Part shown: piece after piece, positions 16,976 to 25,014 of the stretch
Layout: every line of letters starts with the position of its first letter
Position numbering within the stretch: the first letter of the stretch is position 1
Assembly (NCBI GenBank): GCA_963829485.1
Contig: CAWHIK010000006.1
Location: forward strand, 124,001 to 188,000
DNA from: JBGPQJ01 sp963829485
Lineage (GTDB): Bacteria > Chloroflexota > Anaerolineae > Anaerolineales > Villigracilaceae
Length of the DNA: 64,000 nucleotides
Direction of reading: 5' to 3'
The notes under the pieces: model-generated
Seen by the model: only the letters and a program-made list of their open reading frames with translations
Database searches by the model: none
Told to the model about the DNA's origin: nothing
Position numbers and translations under genes: made by a program

Positions 16976-18005
16976 TGAGACCCTCATCAATATTACATGG
17001 AAAATCGGCGCAATAGCACTGGCTTTATTCCTAACCACCCTCGTGCTTATCGCCGCTGACGCACCGCCCCTCGCTGCTTATATTAATCTTTTCAAGGGTT
17101 CCTTCAGTTCGTGGGCGAAATTTTCAGATGTATTGATCGCATGGGTGCCATTGATGCTGGTCACTTCCGGTCTGTTGATCACCTTTGCAGCTGGTTTGTG
17201 GAATATTGGCATCGAAGGGCAGATAATTCTAGGCGCGATTTCCACCACCTGGGCGCTCCGATTGCTGCAGGATAGTACACTCTCCCCTGTCGTTGTCATC
17301 ATCCTCTCCGTTCTGGCAGGCATGGCGGGTGGAGCCCTTTGGGCGTCCTTGACGGGAGCATTGAAAACCTTCGGGGGCGTCAATGAAATATTCGGTGGAT
17401 TAGGTTTGAATTTTGTTGCTATCGCTTTTTCGTTATGGTTGATCTTCGGTCCATGGAAACGACCCGGGGTGGCTTCCATGAGCGGTACAGAACCTTTCCC
17501 AAAAACGCTGTGGCTGCCTGCGCTGGAGGGGATGCGCTTTAGCCCCTGGTCGGTGTTACTGGCGGTGCTTGGGGTTCTCCTGGTCTATCTATTGCTACAG
17601 GGCACTTATTTTGGATTGAGACTAAAAGCCGTCGGAAAGAATCCCAATGCAGCCTACCTATTGGGGGTTCCAACCTGGCAGTATATGATGGTCGCATTCA
17701 TTGCGTGTGGAGCTTTTGCTGGGGCAGCAGGCGCGATGCAAGTCACGGCGGTTTATCACCGTCTGATCCCATCCATCTCCAGCGGTTACGGCTATCTGGG
17801 ATTGATGGTGGCGATGCTGGTGAATTACCAGGTGGTCTGGGCTGTCCCTGTGACACTTTTCTTTGCCGCGTTGAATATTGGCAGCATCCAGCTCCCAATC
17901 ATCCTAAAACTCAACTCATCCCTCTCGGGCGTGATTCAAGGAACGCTGGTGTTGTCCGTGCTGTTGGTGGAGGGTATCCGCCAGAAAATTATGAAAAAGA
18001 AGTGA
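16968..18005 (+). CDS. Nucleoside ABC permease (transporter 1, first)
   Basis: A 345-residue polytopic permease of the BPD_transp_2 (branched-chain/ribose/nucleoside) family. It carries the family block GLWNIGIEGQIILGAISTTW and the GLRLKAVGKNPNAAYLLGV coupling-helix region that contacts the ATPase. The GTG at 16968 is preferred because GGAGG sits 6 bases upstream; it overlaps the ATPase stop by 8 bases. Earlier in-frame starts lie before that site. It pairs with the permease starting 2 bases after its stop. Confidence 0.88.
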   Translation: MRNETLINITWKIGAIALALFLTTLVLIAADAPPLAAYINLFKGSFSSWAKFSDVLIAWVPLMLVTSGLLITFAAGLWNIGIEGQIILGAISTTWALRLLQDSTLSPVVVIILSVLAGMAGGALWASLTGALKTFGGVNEIFGGLGLNFVAIAFSLWLIFGPWKRPGVASMSGTEPFPKTLWLPALEGMRFSPWSVLLAVLGVLLVYLLLQGTYFGLRLKAVGKNPNAAYLLGVPTWQYMMVAFIACGAFAGAAGAMQVTAVYHRLIPSISSGYGYLGLMVAMLVNYQVVWAVPVTLFFAALNIGSIQLPIILKLNSSLSGVIQGTLVLSVLLVEGIRQKIMKKK

Positions 18006-18006
18006 G

Positions 18007-19011
18007 ATGCCCATGACGACTGAGGCGATAATCATTGGTCTTGCAGGTGTGCTTGCAGCAGCAGCTCCGGTAATGTTCGCGGTGATGGGCGAAACATTGA
18101 CCGAACGAGCTGGTTTGATCAACCTCTCGATGAATGGTACCATCTTGCTCTCTGCGATGAGCAGCTTTGCTATTGCCGTATCGACAGACAATCTTTTCCT
18201 TGGTTTTCTGACCGGCGCTTTGGTTGGCGCAGCTGTCGCGCTAATCGTTGCCTTTAGCAGTATCACCTTAAAACAGTCTCAAGTGGCGGTCGGATTCGTA
18301 CTAGCGCTCCTTTGCCGTGATTTGGCCTATTTCCTTGGTAATCCGGTTATGGGTCTTTCTGGACCGCGTCTGGACAACACTCCGATTCCTTTATTGGCGG
18401 ATCTACCTTATCTTGGGACGCTATTCTTTAAGCACAACTGGATGACTTATGCCAGTTTCCTGCTCATCTTTGCCTGCTGGCTCTGGTTATACAAGACTCG
18501 ACCTGGACTTCTGCTTCAAGGTATCGGAGAACGCCCGGCAGCGGCTTTTGTGCGCGGAGCCGATGTGAACAAGCTCCGTTATCTCTACACTGTCATCGGA
18601 GGGGCGATCATTGGGCTTTCTGGTCCCATCTATTCCCTGTCCATCAAGGCAGGGTGGAAGGGCACCATCTCAGGACTCGACGGTATCGGCTGGATTGCCC
18701 TCGCGATTACCATTTTCGGTGCGTGGAATCCGGTACGGGCAGCGTTCGGTGTCTACCTCTTCGCGCTTCTTCAATGGCTGGGGATTGTGCTGCAGCCGAG
18801 TCTTCCTGGTGTCCCTTCGCAAGTCCTGCAGGTTGCGCCCTTCCCACTTATGATACTGGCATTGGTGCTGGTCAATATCGGCAATGCGGAATGGGTCCAA
18901 CGCTCACTTGCCTTATTGCCAGAGAATACCCGCCGCAGCATTGCAAAGGTTATTCGTGCGCTCCAGGCAAATCCTCCCTCTGCTTTAGGTGTGCCTTTTG
19001 ATACTGAGTAA
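18007..19011 (+). CDS. Nucleoside ABC permease (transporter 1, second)
   Basis: A 334-residue BPD_transp_2 permease with about nine hydrophobic segments. It has AVMGETLTERAGLINLSMNGTIL near the N-terminus, the typical ERxGxxNL region of the YufQ-type subunit, and a GLLLQGIGERPAAAFVRGADV coupling segment. It starts 1 base after the upstream permease stop and so is co-translated. With the proteins at 14108, 15482 and 16968 it completes one full importer. Confidence 0.88.
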   Translation: MPMTTEAIIIGLAGVLAAAAPVMFAVMGETLTERAGLINLSMNGTILLSAMSSFAIAVSTDNLFLGFLTGALVGAAVALIVAFSSITLKQSQVAVGFVLALLCRDLAYFLGNPVMGLSGPRLDNTPIPLLADLPYLGTLFFKHNWMTYASFLLIFACWLWLYKTRPGLLLQGIGERPAAAFVRGADVNKLRYLYTVIGGAIIGLSGPIYSLSIKAGWKGTISGLDGIGWIALAITIFGAWNPVRAAFGVYLFALLQWLGIVLQPSLPGVPSQVLQVAPFPLMILALVLVNIGNAEWVQRSLALLPENTRRSIAKVIRALQANPPSALGVPFDTE

Positions 19012-19052
19012 TTCTTCAGGCTTCCGTTACACTGACATAAACAGGAGTATTC

Positions 19053-20183
19053 ATGCTGGCCATCAAGAGACTGCTGCGTAAGGAATGGTTCTCCCGGTTA
19101 ATTGATGGCCTCCTGCCGGTCTTTGCCACTCTTGCGGCACTCGGTGTTGGCGCAGTAATTTTGCTCTTCCTGGGTGTCAATCCCATAGAAGCCTATAAAG
19201 CACTTTTTGAGGGGGCTTTTGGCAGCCCTAATGCTCTGGCTGAGACGATTGTCAAAGCGACGCCCTTGCTGCTGGTTGCCATCGGCATTTGTATCTCGTT
19301 TCGCGGGGATGTAATCAACATCGGTGGGGAAGGTCAGATGATCATCGGTGCACTCCTGGCGACATGGGTGGGTCTGTCCCTGACAGGACTTTATGGCTGG
19401 TTTGTGATCCTGCTTGCCATGATGGCGGGATTTTTAGGCGGGGCGTTCTGGGGTGGGATTCCCGGTTATCTAAAAGCTTATTTCAACGTGAATGAAATCC
19501 TAAGCACGGTCATGATGAATGCCATTGCTGTGCAGTTGATGAACTTCCTTCTTAGGGGACCGATGATAGATCCCTCGCAGGCTGAACTGGCTTCCAAGAT
19601 TCCTCAGACAGCGCGCCTGTTGGAATTTTTCCGTTTGCCTCGCCTAGTCCCCACTCGATTGCATCTGGGTGCTTTGATCGCAGTGGTGCTGGCGATCCTC
19701 GTTTACATCCTGTTATGGCGTACGACACTGGGTTATCGTATCCGGGCAGTGGGACAGAATCCGCATGCTGCGCGATATGCAGGGATCAATGTCCAACGTT
19801 TTATAGTCCTTGCCTTGTTGTTGAGTGGGGCTTTTGCAGGCCTGGCTGGAACAAATCAGGTCTTTGGCGTGAACTATCGAATGATCACGGATGGTTCCTC
19901 TTCGGGATTTACAGGCGGCGCAGGCTTCAACGGGATTGTGGTTGCCTTGTTCGGCCAACTGCATCCCCTCTGGTCGATCCCGGCTTCGGTCCTGTTTGGC
20001 GGGCTCCTGGTTGGAGCCAATAGCATGCAAAGGGCGGTGCAGGTCCCTTCAGCCTTCGTGACCGTACTCAACGGACTGGTGGTGATCTTCGTGGTCAGCA
20101 GTGAAATTTGGAGAAGAAGAAGGCAAAAACGAAGGCTGGCTGCCGCAAGGGAGGATGAGGAACCACCGCCATCCTGCCGATAA
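19053..20183 (+). CDS. Nucleoside ABC permease (transporter 2, first)
   Basis: A 376-residue BPD_transp_2 permease of the YufP type, with hydrophobic segments throughout, ISFRGDVINIGGEGQMIIGALLATW, the coupling region GYRIRAVGQNPHAARYAGI and a highly basic cytoplasmic C-terminus (RRRRQKRR). It follows transporter 1 after 41 bases and has ACAGGAG upstream. It begins a second importer whose subunit order differs from the first: permeases, binding protein, ATPase. Confidence 0.88.
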   Translation: MLAIKRLLRKEWFSRLIDGLLPVFATLAALGVGAVILLFLGVNPIEAYKALFEGAFGSPNALAETIVKATPLLLVAIGICISFRGDVINIGGEGQMIIGALLATWVGLSLTGLYGWFVILLAMMAGFLGGAFWGGIPGYLKAYFNVNEILSTVMMNAIAVQLMNFLLRGPMIDPSQAELASKIPQTARLLEFFRLPRLVPTRLHLGALIAVVLAILVYILLWRTTLGYRIRAVGQNPHAARYAGINVQRFIVLALLLSGAFAGLAGTNQVFGVNYRMITDGSSSGFTGGAGFNGIVVALFGQLHPLWSIPASVLFGGLLVGANSMQRAVQVPSAFVTVLNGLVVIFVVSSEIWRRRRQKRRLAAAREDEEPPPSCR

Positions 20184-20214
20184 TGAAAAAATACAACCAG
20201 GGGAGATAGCAGCC

Positions 20215-21148
20215 ATGATTTCCGACTTCTTTACTGCTACTGTCCTGATTGGCATCCTGGCATCGGGAATTCGTCTGGCGACCCCATATTTATATGCTTC
20301 CATCGGCGAGACCTTTGGACAGCGCAGCGGTGTGCTCAACCTGGGCGTCGAAGGCCAGATGCTCCTGGGTGCGTTTGCTGCTTTTTATGTTGTGTTAATT
20401 ACCGAAAATCTCTGGCTGGGTGTGCTCGTTGCCATGCTCGTTGGCGCAGCGATGGGACTTGCCATGGCGTATGTCACTGTCAATTTGAGTGCCGAGCAGG
20501 GGATCAGTGGAATCGGCTTTTTTCTCTTCGGCCTCGGAATGAGCGATTTGCTTTTCCAGAAATTAGTCGGGAATGTGGAGACCGTCAAGGGCTTTCCGGA
20601 AATTTATATTCCCGTGCTGAGCGATATTCCGGTTATTGGTGAAATTTTCTTCAGCCAGAATATCATGGTTTACGGCGCCTACCTGTTGGTGCCCATCGCA
20701 ATGTTTGTTCTTAACAAGACAACACTGGGATTAAAGATTCGGTCTGTCGGTGAGAACCCAGATGCAGCCGATTCGCTGGGAGTAAGCGTGGCGCGCGTAC
20801 GTTATTTTACAGTCATCCTGGGTGGAACCCTTTCCGGGTTAGCCGGTGCCTCACTCTCGATTGCCCTGCTGAATGTCTTCCAACAAAACATGACCAGTGG
20901 TCTCGGTTTTATTGCAGTTGCGCTGGTATACTTTGGCTGCCTGGAGACCGTTGGGCGTTTTGGGTGGCGCACTGTTATTCAGCATGGTCAGCTCGCTTCA
21001 ATTGTGGATTCAAGTGAAGGGAGGCGCCATTCCCTCCGATATTGCGGTGATGATGCCTTACGTACTGACCATCCTGGTTCTGGTGGCCACCGCATCCAAA
21101 GTTCGAGCCCCATCCGCATTGACAAAACCCTTCGAAAGAGACAGCTGA
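20215..21148 (+). pseudogene. Nucleoside ABC permease (transporter 2, second), frameshifted
   Basis: A YufQ-type BPD_transp_2 permease (ASIGETFGQRSGVLNLGVEGQMLLG; LKIRSVGENPDAADSLGV) of about 310 residues. The frame is intact to GFIAVALVYFG, then shifts at 20936-20940. Dropping one base (the T at 20938) restores a continuous C-terminus through AWRPLGVLGGALLFSM and the final membrane segment to the stop at 21148. Without correction, translation runs out of frame to 21216. The start is the ATG at 20215, with GGGGAGAT upstream. Because the rest of the transporter is intact, a sequence error is more likely than decay. Confidence 0.75.
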
Positions 21149-21246
21149 TTTTCGGGATAGGAGGTGCCTGCCAGATAGTAGTTTCAAATTTCAGATCGAA
21201 TTTTCCTGACACTTAGAACTTTCAAATATATTCAAGGAGAAGAAAA

Positions 21247-22314
21247 ATGAAAAAGTTTGCATGGTTATTAAGCTTAACTCTCGCCTTTACCCTTATCTTG
21301 AGCGCCTGTGGTACTCCCGCGACGGAAGCGCCGGCACCGACCGCAGCACCAGTTGAAGCAACTGAAGCTCCCGCTGCAACAGAGGCACCTGCAGCGACGG
21401 AAGTACCCATGGAGCCGTTCCGCGTGGCAGTCGTCATGCCTAGTGCCATCAATGATCTGGCTTTCAGCCAGAGCATGTACGATGCACTCGTTCGTGTCCA
21501 GGAAGAAATGGGCGCGGATAATTTTGAATTTGTTTATTCAGAAGGCATGTTCGTTGTCGATGATGCCGCTGCAGCCATCCGTGACTATGCTTCACAGGGA
21601 TTCGACCTGGTGATTGCACACGGTTCGCAATACGGTTCCTCCCTCCAGGAAATCGCGCCGGACTTCCCGGAGACCAGCTTTGCCTGGGGCACTACCGTGG
21701 ATACTTTTGGCCTGCCCAATGTGTTCGCCTATGAAGCCGCCTCCCAGGAAGGCGGATATGTCAACGGTGTTCTGGCAGCCACTCTTTCCGAGAGTAACGT
21801 GATCGGTGTGGTGGGTCCCATCGAGACCGGTGATGCAAAACTGTACGTGGATGGGTTCAAAGCCGGAGCTCTGGCGACCAACCCTGACGCCCAGGTGAAT
21901 GTGAACTACATCGGTTCCTTCTCGGACGTTGCACTCGCTTCCGAAGCTGCGACAACTCACATCTCTGCCGGCGCAGATGCCCTGACCGGCACCGCCCAGA
22001 TGGTTGTGGGCGCGATCGGTAAAGCCGAAGAGAACAACGTATTATGGTTCGGTACGCAGTCCAACCAGTCGTCTCTTGCACCCTCCGTTGTGGTTGCCAA
22101 CCAGGTCTATCACTGGGAGGGTATTCTGAACGAGATGATCACCCTCATAAAATCCGGGACGCTCGGTGGGCAGTCCTTCAAAGCCAACCTTGCCAATGGC
22201 GGTGAGGTGATTGAATACAATCCGGACTATGCTCTTTCCGAAGAGGCCAAGGCATTGGCTGATTCAACCATCCAGGGAATCGTCGACGGAACGGTTACGA
22301 TCACTTTGCCGTAA
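21247..22314 (+). CDS. BMP-family nucleoside-binding lipoprotein (transporter 2)
   Basis: A 355-residue BMP/PnrA-type lipoprotein. The signal peptide ends in ILSAC, followed by an Ala/Pro/Thr/Glu linker and the fold core (RVAVVMPSAINDLAFSQSMYDAL; GFDLVIAHGSQYG; NVFAYEAASQEGGYVNGVLAA; GVVGPIETGDAKLYVDGF). These blocks are standard for nucleoside-binding BMP proteins. AAGGAGAAGAAAA precedes the ATG. It lies between the second permease pair and its ATPase. Confidence 0.92.
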   Translation: MKKFAWLLSLTLAFTLILSACGTPATEAPAPTAAPVEATEAPAATEAPAATEVPMEPFRVAVVMPSAINDLAFSQSMYDALVRVQEEMGADNFEFVYSEGMFVVDDAAAAIRDYASQGFDLVIAHGSQYGSSLQEIAPDFPETSFAWGTTVDTFGLPNVFAYEAASQEGGYVNGVLAATLSESNVIGVVGPIETGDAKLYVDGFKAGALATNPDAQVNVNYIGSFSDVALASEAATTHISAGADALTGTAQMVVGAIGKAEENNVLWFGTQSNQSSLAPSVVVANQVYHWEGILNEMITLIKSGTLGGQSFKANLANGGEVIEYNPDYALSEEAKALADSTIQGIVDGTVTITLP

Positions 22315-22330
22315 TTCGTTTGTGATGCAA

Positions 22331-22365
22331 AAGCCTTGCGAAGGTTTTATGCCTTCGCAAGGCTT
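22331..22365 (+). terminator. Strong hairpin between binding protein and ATPase (transporter 2)
   Basis: A perfect 14-bp stem (22331-22344 with 22352-22365; loop TTTTATG) lies 16 bases after the BMP stop. No long T-tract follows. Same placement as the hairpin at 15397 in transporter 1, suggesting stoichiometry control. Confidence 0.6.
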
Positions 22366-22395
22366 GTACGCTCTTGATGTTATCAGGATGGCGCG

Positions 22396-23964
22396 ATGAC
22401 TGATTCAAACACACTCCCCTCCGGTCGTACCCGAATCAATAGTCTTCAGATGCTTGGGATCTCAAAGAGATTTCCCGGTGTGCTTGCCAATGATCGTGTT
22501 GACTTTGACGTGATGTCAGGGGAGGTTCACGCGCTCCTGGGCGAGAACGGCGCGGGAAAAAGCACTTTGATGAAAATCCTGTATGGGATGTACCACCCGG
22601 ATGAAGGCGAAATACGCCTCAATGATAGCCCGGTCACGATCTCGTCACCGACGGATGCCATCAATCTGGGAATTGGAATGATCCACCAGCATTTCATGCT
22701 GGTACCTACTCTGACTGTCGCTGAAAACGTCGCCCTGGGACTGACATCCTCCCGTGGGCCGCTCACCGATCTCGACCGGGTATCGAAACGAATCCTGGAA
22801 TTGGCGGATATTTACGGGTTGAAGATCGACCCGGGTGCGTATGTCTGGCAGCTTTCGGTGGGTCAGCAGCAACGTGTTGAAATTATCAAGGCTCTTTATC
22901 GCGGCGCAGCCCTGCTTATTCTCGATGAACCTACCGCCGTGCTGACTCCACAGGAAGTGGATGAATTATTTGTCATCATGAATGGGATGGTGAAGGACGG
23001 TCACGCGTTGATCTTCATCTCGCACAAACTTCATGAGGTGGTGGAAATCAGCCACCGGGTGACAGTCCTCCGCGATGGACGCAAGATCGGCACGCGTCCC
23101 ACTTCCGAAGTTACCAAGCAGATCCTGGCCAATTGGATGGTGGGACGCGAGATTGGCTTCACCCCGGACCGGGGCAATGTGGACCTTGGCCAATGCCGCC
23201 TGCAGCTCGACCAGGTTTCATGCGGCAGCGACCGAGGCACTCCCGGTCTGCGCAATGTTTCCCTGGAAGTTTATTCCGGCGAAATTCTCGGCATTGCCGG
23301 TGTTTCAGGCAACGGTCAGCGCGAATTGGCCGAATCAGTCACCGGCCTGCGCAAGATCACCGATGGACGAGTCATCCTTGAAGGGGATGATGTGACCGGT
23401 TTTGCGCCGGGTGATTTGACAGCGCGTATGCTCTCCTACATCCCCGAGGAACGCATGCGTGACGGCATGATCAAGAATTTCTCTGTTGCTGAAAATATGA
23501 TCCTGCGCGAACATCACAAACAACCCTTCTCTCGTTCCGGTTTTTTGAACCTGCGTAGCATTGCAAGCCATTCGGATGAGTTAATTAACAAATTCCAGGT
23601 CAAGACACCCTCCCGGGATACACTGGTGAAGAACCTGTCCGGCGGCAACATCCAGAAGGTGGTCCTGGCGCGTGAGCTTTCCCGCAATCCGCGCGTGATC
23701 GTGGCGGCTCAACCAACCCGTGGCCTCGACATCGGTGCGACGGAATACGTGCGAGAGCAATTACTGGTCGAGCGGCGTAAAGGCGCAGCCATCCTGCTCA
23801 TCTCGGAAGACCTCGATGAAATCCTCGCTCTCTCTGACCGCATTGCGGTCATTTATGAAGGTCAGATCATGGACATTGTCCCGCGCGAAAGTGCCACCCC
23901 TGAAAAGCTGGGACTTCTCATGGCAGGCGTCCATCCCGAAGATGCTGCTGTAAAAAACCCGTAA
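22396..23964 (+). CDS. Nucleoside ABC transporter ATPase (transporter 2)
   Basis: A 522-residue double-ABC ATPase. Domain 1 has Walker A GENGAGKST, signature LSVGQQQRVEI and LLILDEPTAVL. Domain 2 has a non-canonical Walker A GVSGNGQRE, signature LSGGNIQKVVLARE and a Walker B/D-loop (VIVAAQPTRGLD) in which the catalytic Glu position is Gln. This asymmetric pattern is usual in RbsA/YufO-type ATPases. It completes transporter 2. Confidence 0.93.
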   Translation: MTDSNTLPSGRTRINSLQMLGISKRFPGVLANDRVDFDVMSGEVHALLGENGAGKSTLMKILYGMYHPDEGEIRLNDSPVTISSPTDAINLGIGMIHQHFMLVPTLTVAENVALGLTSSRGPLTDLDRVSKRILELADIYGLKIDPGAYVWQLSVGQQQRVEIIKALYRGAALLILDEPTAVLTPQEVDELFVIMNGMVKDGHALIFISHKLHEVVEISHRVTVLRDGRKIGTRPTSEVTKQILANWMVGREIGFTPDRGNVDLGQCRLQLDQVSCGSDRGTPGLRNVSLEVYSGEILGIAGVSGNGQRELAESVTGLRKITDGRVILEGDDVTGFAPGDLTARMLSYIPEERMRDGMIKNFSVAENMILREHHKQPFSRSGFLNLRSIASHSDELINKFQVKTPSRDTLVKNLSGGNIQKVVLARELSRNPRVIVAAQPTRGLDIGATEYVREQLLVERRKGAAILLISEDLDEILALSDRIAVIYEGQIMDIVPRESATPEKLGLLMAGVHPEDAAVKNP

Positions 23965-24045
23965 AGTGATGTCATATATTAAGAGTAATTTAAAATACTA
24001 CCAATATTATCTGATTTAAGGTTTAGAATATTAATCCATCGGTTT

Positions 24046-24130
24046 GGTGGTCGCTGGGTGTGGGTCACATCCGCGGCGTTGGGAAAATCCCATCGAAAAG
24101 TACCGCCGCCTTTTTCAGAAGGACACCACC
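24046..24130 (+). promoter_or_regulatory. Candidate riboswitch (molybdenum-cofactor-like) upstream of Mo-hydroxylase genes
   Basis: A compact multi-stem RNA can form directly before the start codon at 24132. P1 is GGTGGT (24046-24051) with ACCACC (24125-24130). A 4-bp hairpin is TGTG/CACA (24059-24062/24066-24069). A 6-bp stem GCGGCG/CGCCGC (24073-24078/24104-24109) encloses TGGGA/TCCCA (24080-24084/24088-24092). The CTGGGT segment and a 3' CAGAAGGACACC before the start recall the E. coli moaA Moco leader. P1 covers the space between the AAGGA ribosome-binding site and the start codon, so translational control is plausible. Identity with the Moco class is tentative. Confidence 0.45.
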
Positions 24131-24131
24131 T

Positions 24132-25010
24132 ATGAACCTTTGGCAGGAATACAAACAGCCGACCTCCCTTGGCGAGGCCATTCAAGCGCTTTCGACTGCT
24201 GCCGGTCCGGTCATGCCCATTGCGGGCGGGACAGACCTGTTGCTTGACTTGAAACAAGGCCGCCATACCCCCGTCCATACCATAATTGATTTGACTTCCG
24301 TCGCTGAGATGACTGCCCTCGAAGTGAGAGGGGAGGACCTCTTCATCGGTGCTGCCGTCCCGGTCAATCGAATCGCGCTGGACCCTCTGGTTGGATTGCA
24401 CGGCCAGGCATTGGTCGAAGCCTGCAACCTGATTGCGGGGCCCCAGGTTCGGAACACAGCCACCCTCGGAGGCAATGTCGCCCATGCCCTCCCAGCCGCA
24501 GACGGGACCATCGCCCTGACTGCCCTCGACGCGCAGGCCGAGATTGCTGGCATTTCTGGTTCGCGCCGAGTGCCGTTCCCCTCGCTCTTCCTCGGCCCGG
24601 GGAAATCAGCCATTAAAAAAGGCGAAGAACTCATTGTCGGTTTTATTCTTCCTAAAATTACGAAGGGACAAGCGTCCTGCTTCAAACGGATCATGCGTCC
24701 GCAGGGGGTAGCGCTGCCCATCCTGAATTGCGCTGTCTGGTTGGAGCGGGAAAATGATGTAGTCAAGGATATTCACATCGCAGTCGGTCCAGGAGCTGCG
24801 ACTCCCTTCCGTGCCACACAGGCTGAAGCGGTCATGCGGGGACAATCGTTCAACGAAGATTCGATCAACCGAACGGTCGAGGTGATGCTCGCGCAGGCAC
24901 AGTTCCGGACAAGCGCACGTCGTGCCTCTGCGGATTATCGCAGGCACATTGTCATTGGATTATTTAGGGATACGCTCGATACCGCGTGGGAACGCGCAGA
25001 ATTGGATTAA
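24132..25010 (+). CDS. ygfM: Molybdenum hydroxylase FAD-binding subunit
   Basis: A 292-residue FAD-binding subunit of the xanthine dehydrogenase/CO dehydrogenase medium-chain type. The FAD pyrophosphate loop is PIAGGTDLLLDLK (about 35-47), and the second FAD motif is AGPQVRNTATLGGNVAHALPAAD. It accepts electrons from the [2Fe-2S] centres of the protein encoded next, 4 bases downstream of its stop. This separate FAD subunit plus a fused FeS-Mo subunit is the YgfM/XdhD arrangement. The start is the ATG at 24132 (AGGA upstream), which fits the family N-terminus. Confidence 0.9.
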   Translation: MNLWQEYKQPTSLGEAIQALSTAAGPVMPIAGGTDLLLDLKQGRHTPVHTIIDLTSVAEMTALEVRGEDLFIGAAVPVNRIALDPLVGLHGQALVEACNLIAGPQVRNTATLGGNVAHALPAADGTIALTALDAQAEIAGISGSRRVPFPSLFLGPGKSAIKKGEELIVGFILPKITKGQASCFKRIMRPQGVALPILNCAVWLERENDVVKDIHIAVGPGAATPFRATQAEAVMRGQSFNEDSINRTVEVMLAQAQFRTSARRASADYRRHIVIGLFRDTLDTAWERAELD

Positions 25011-25014
25011 TGGT

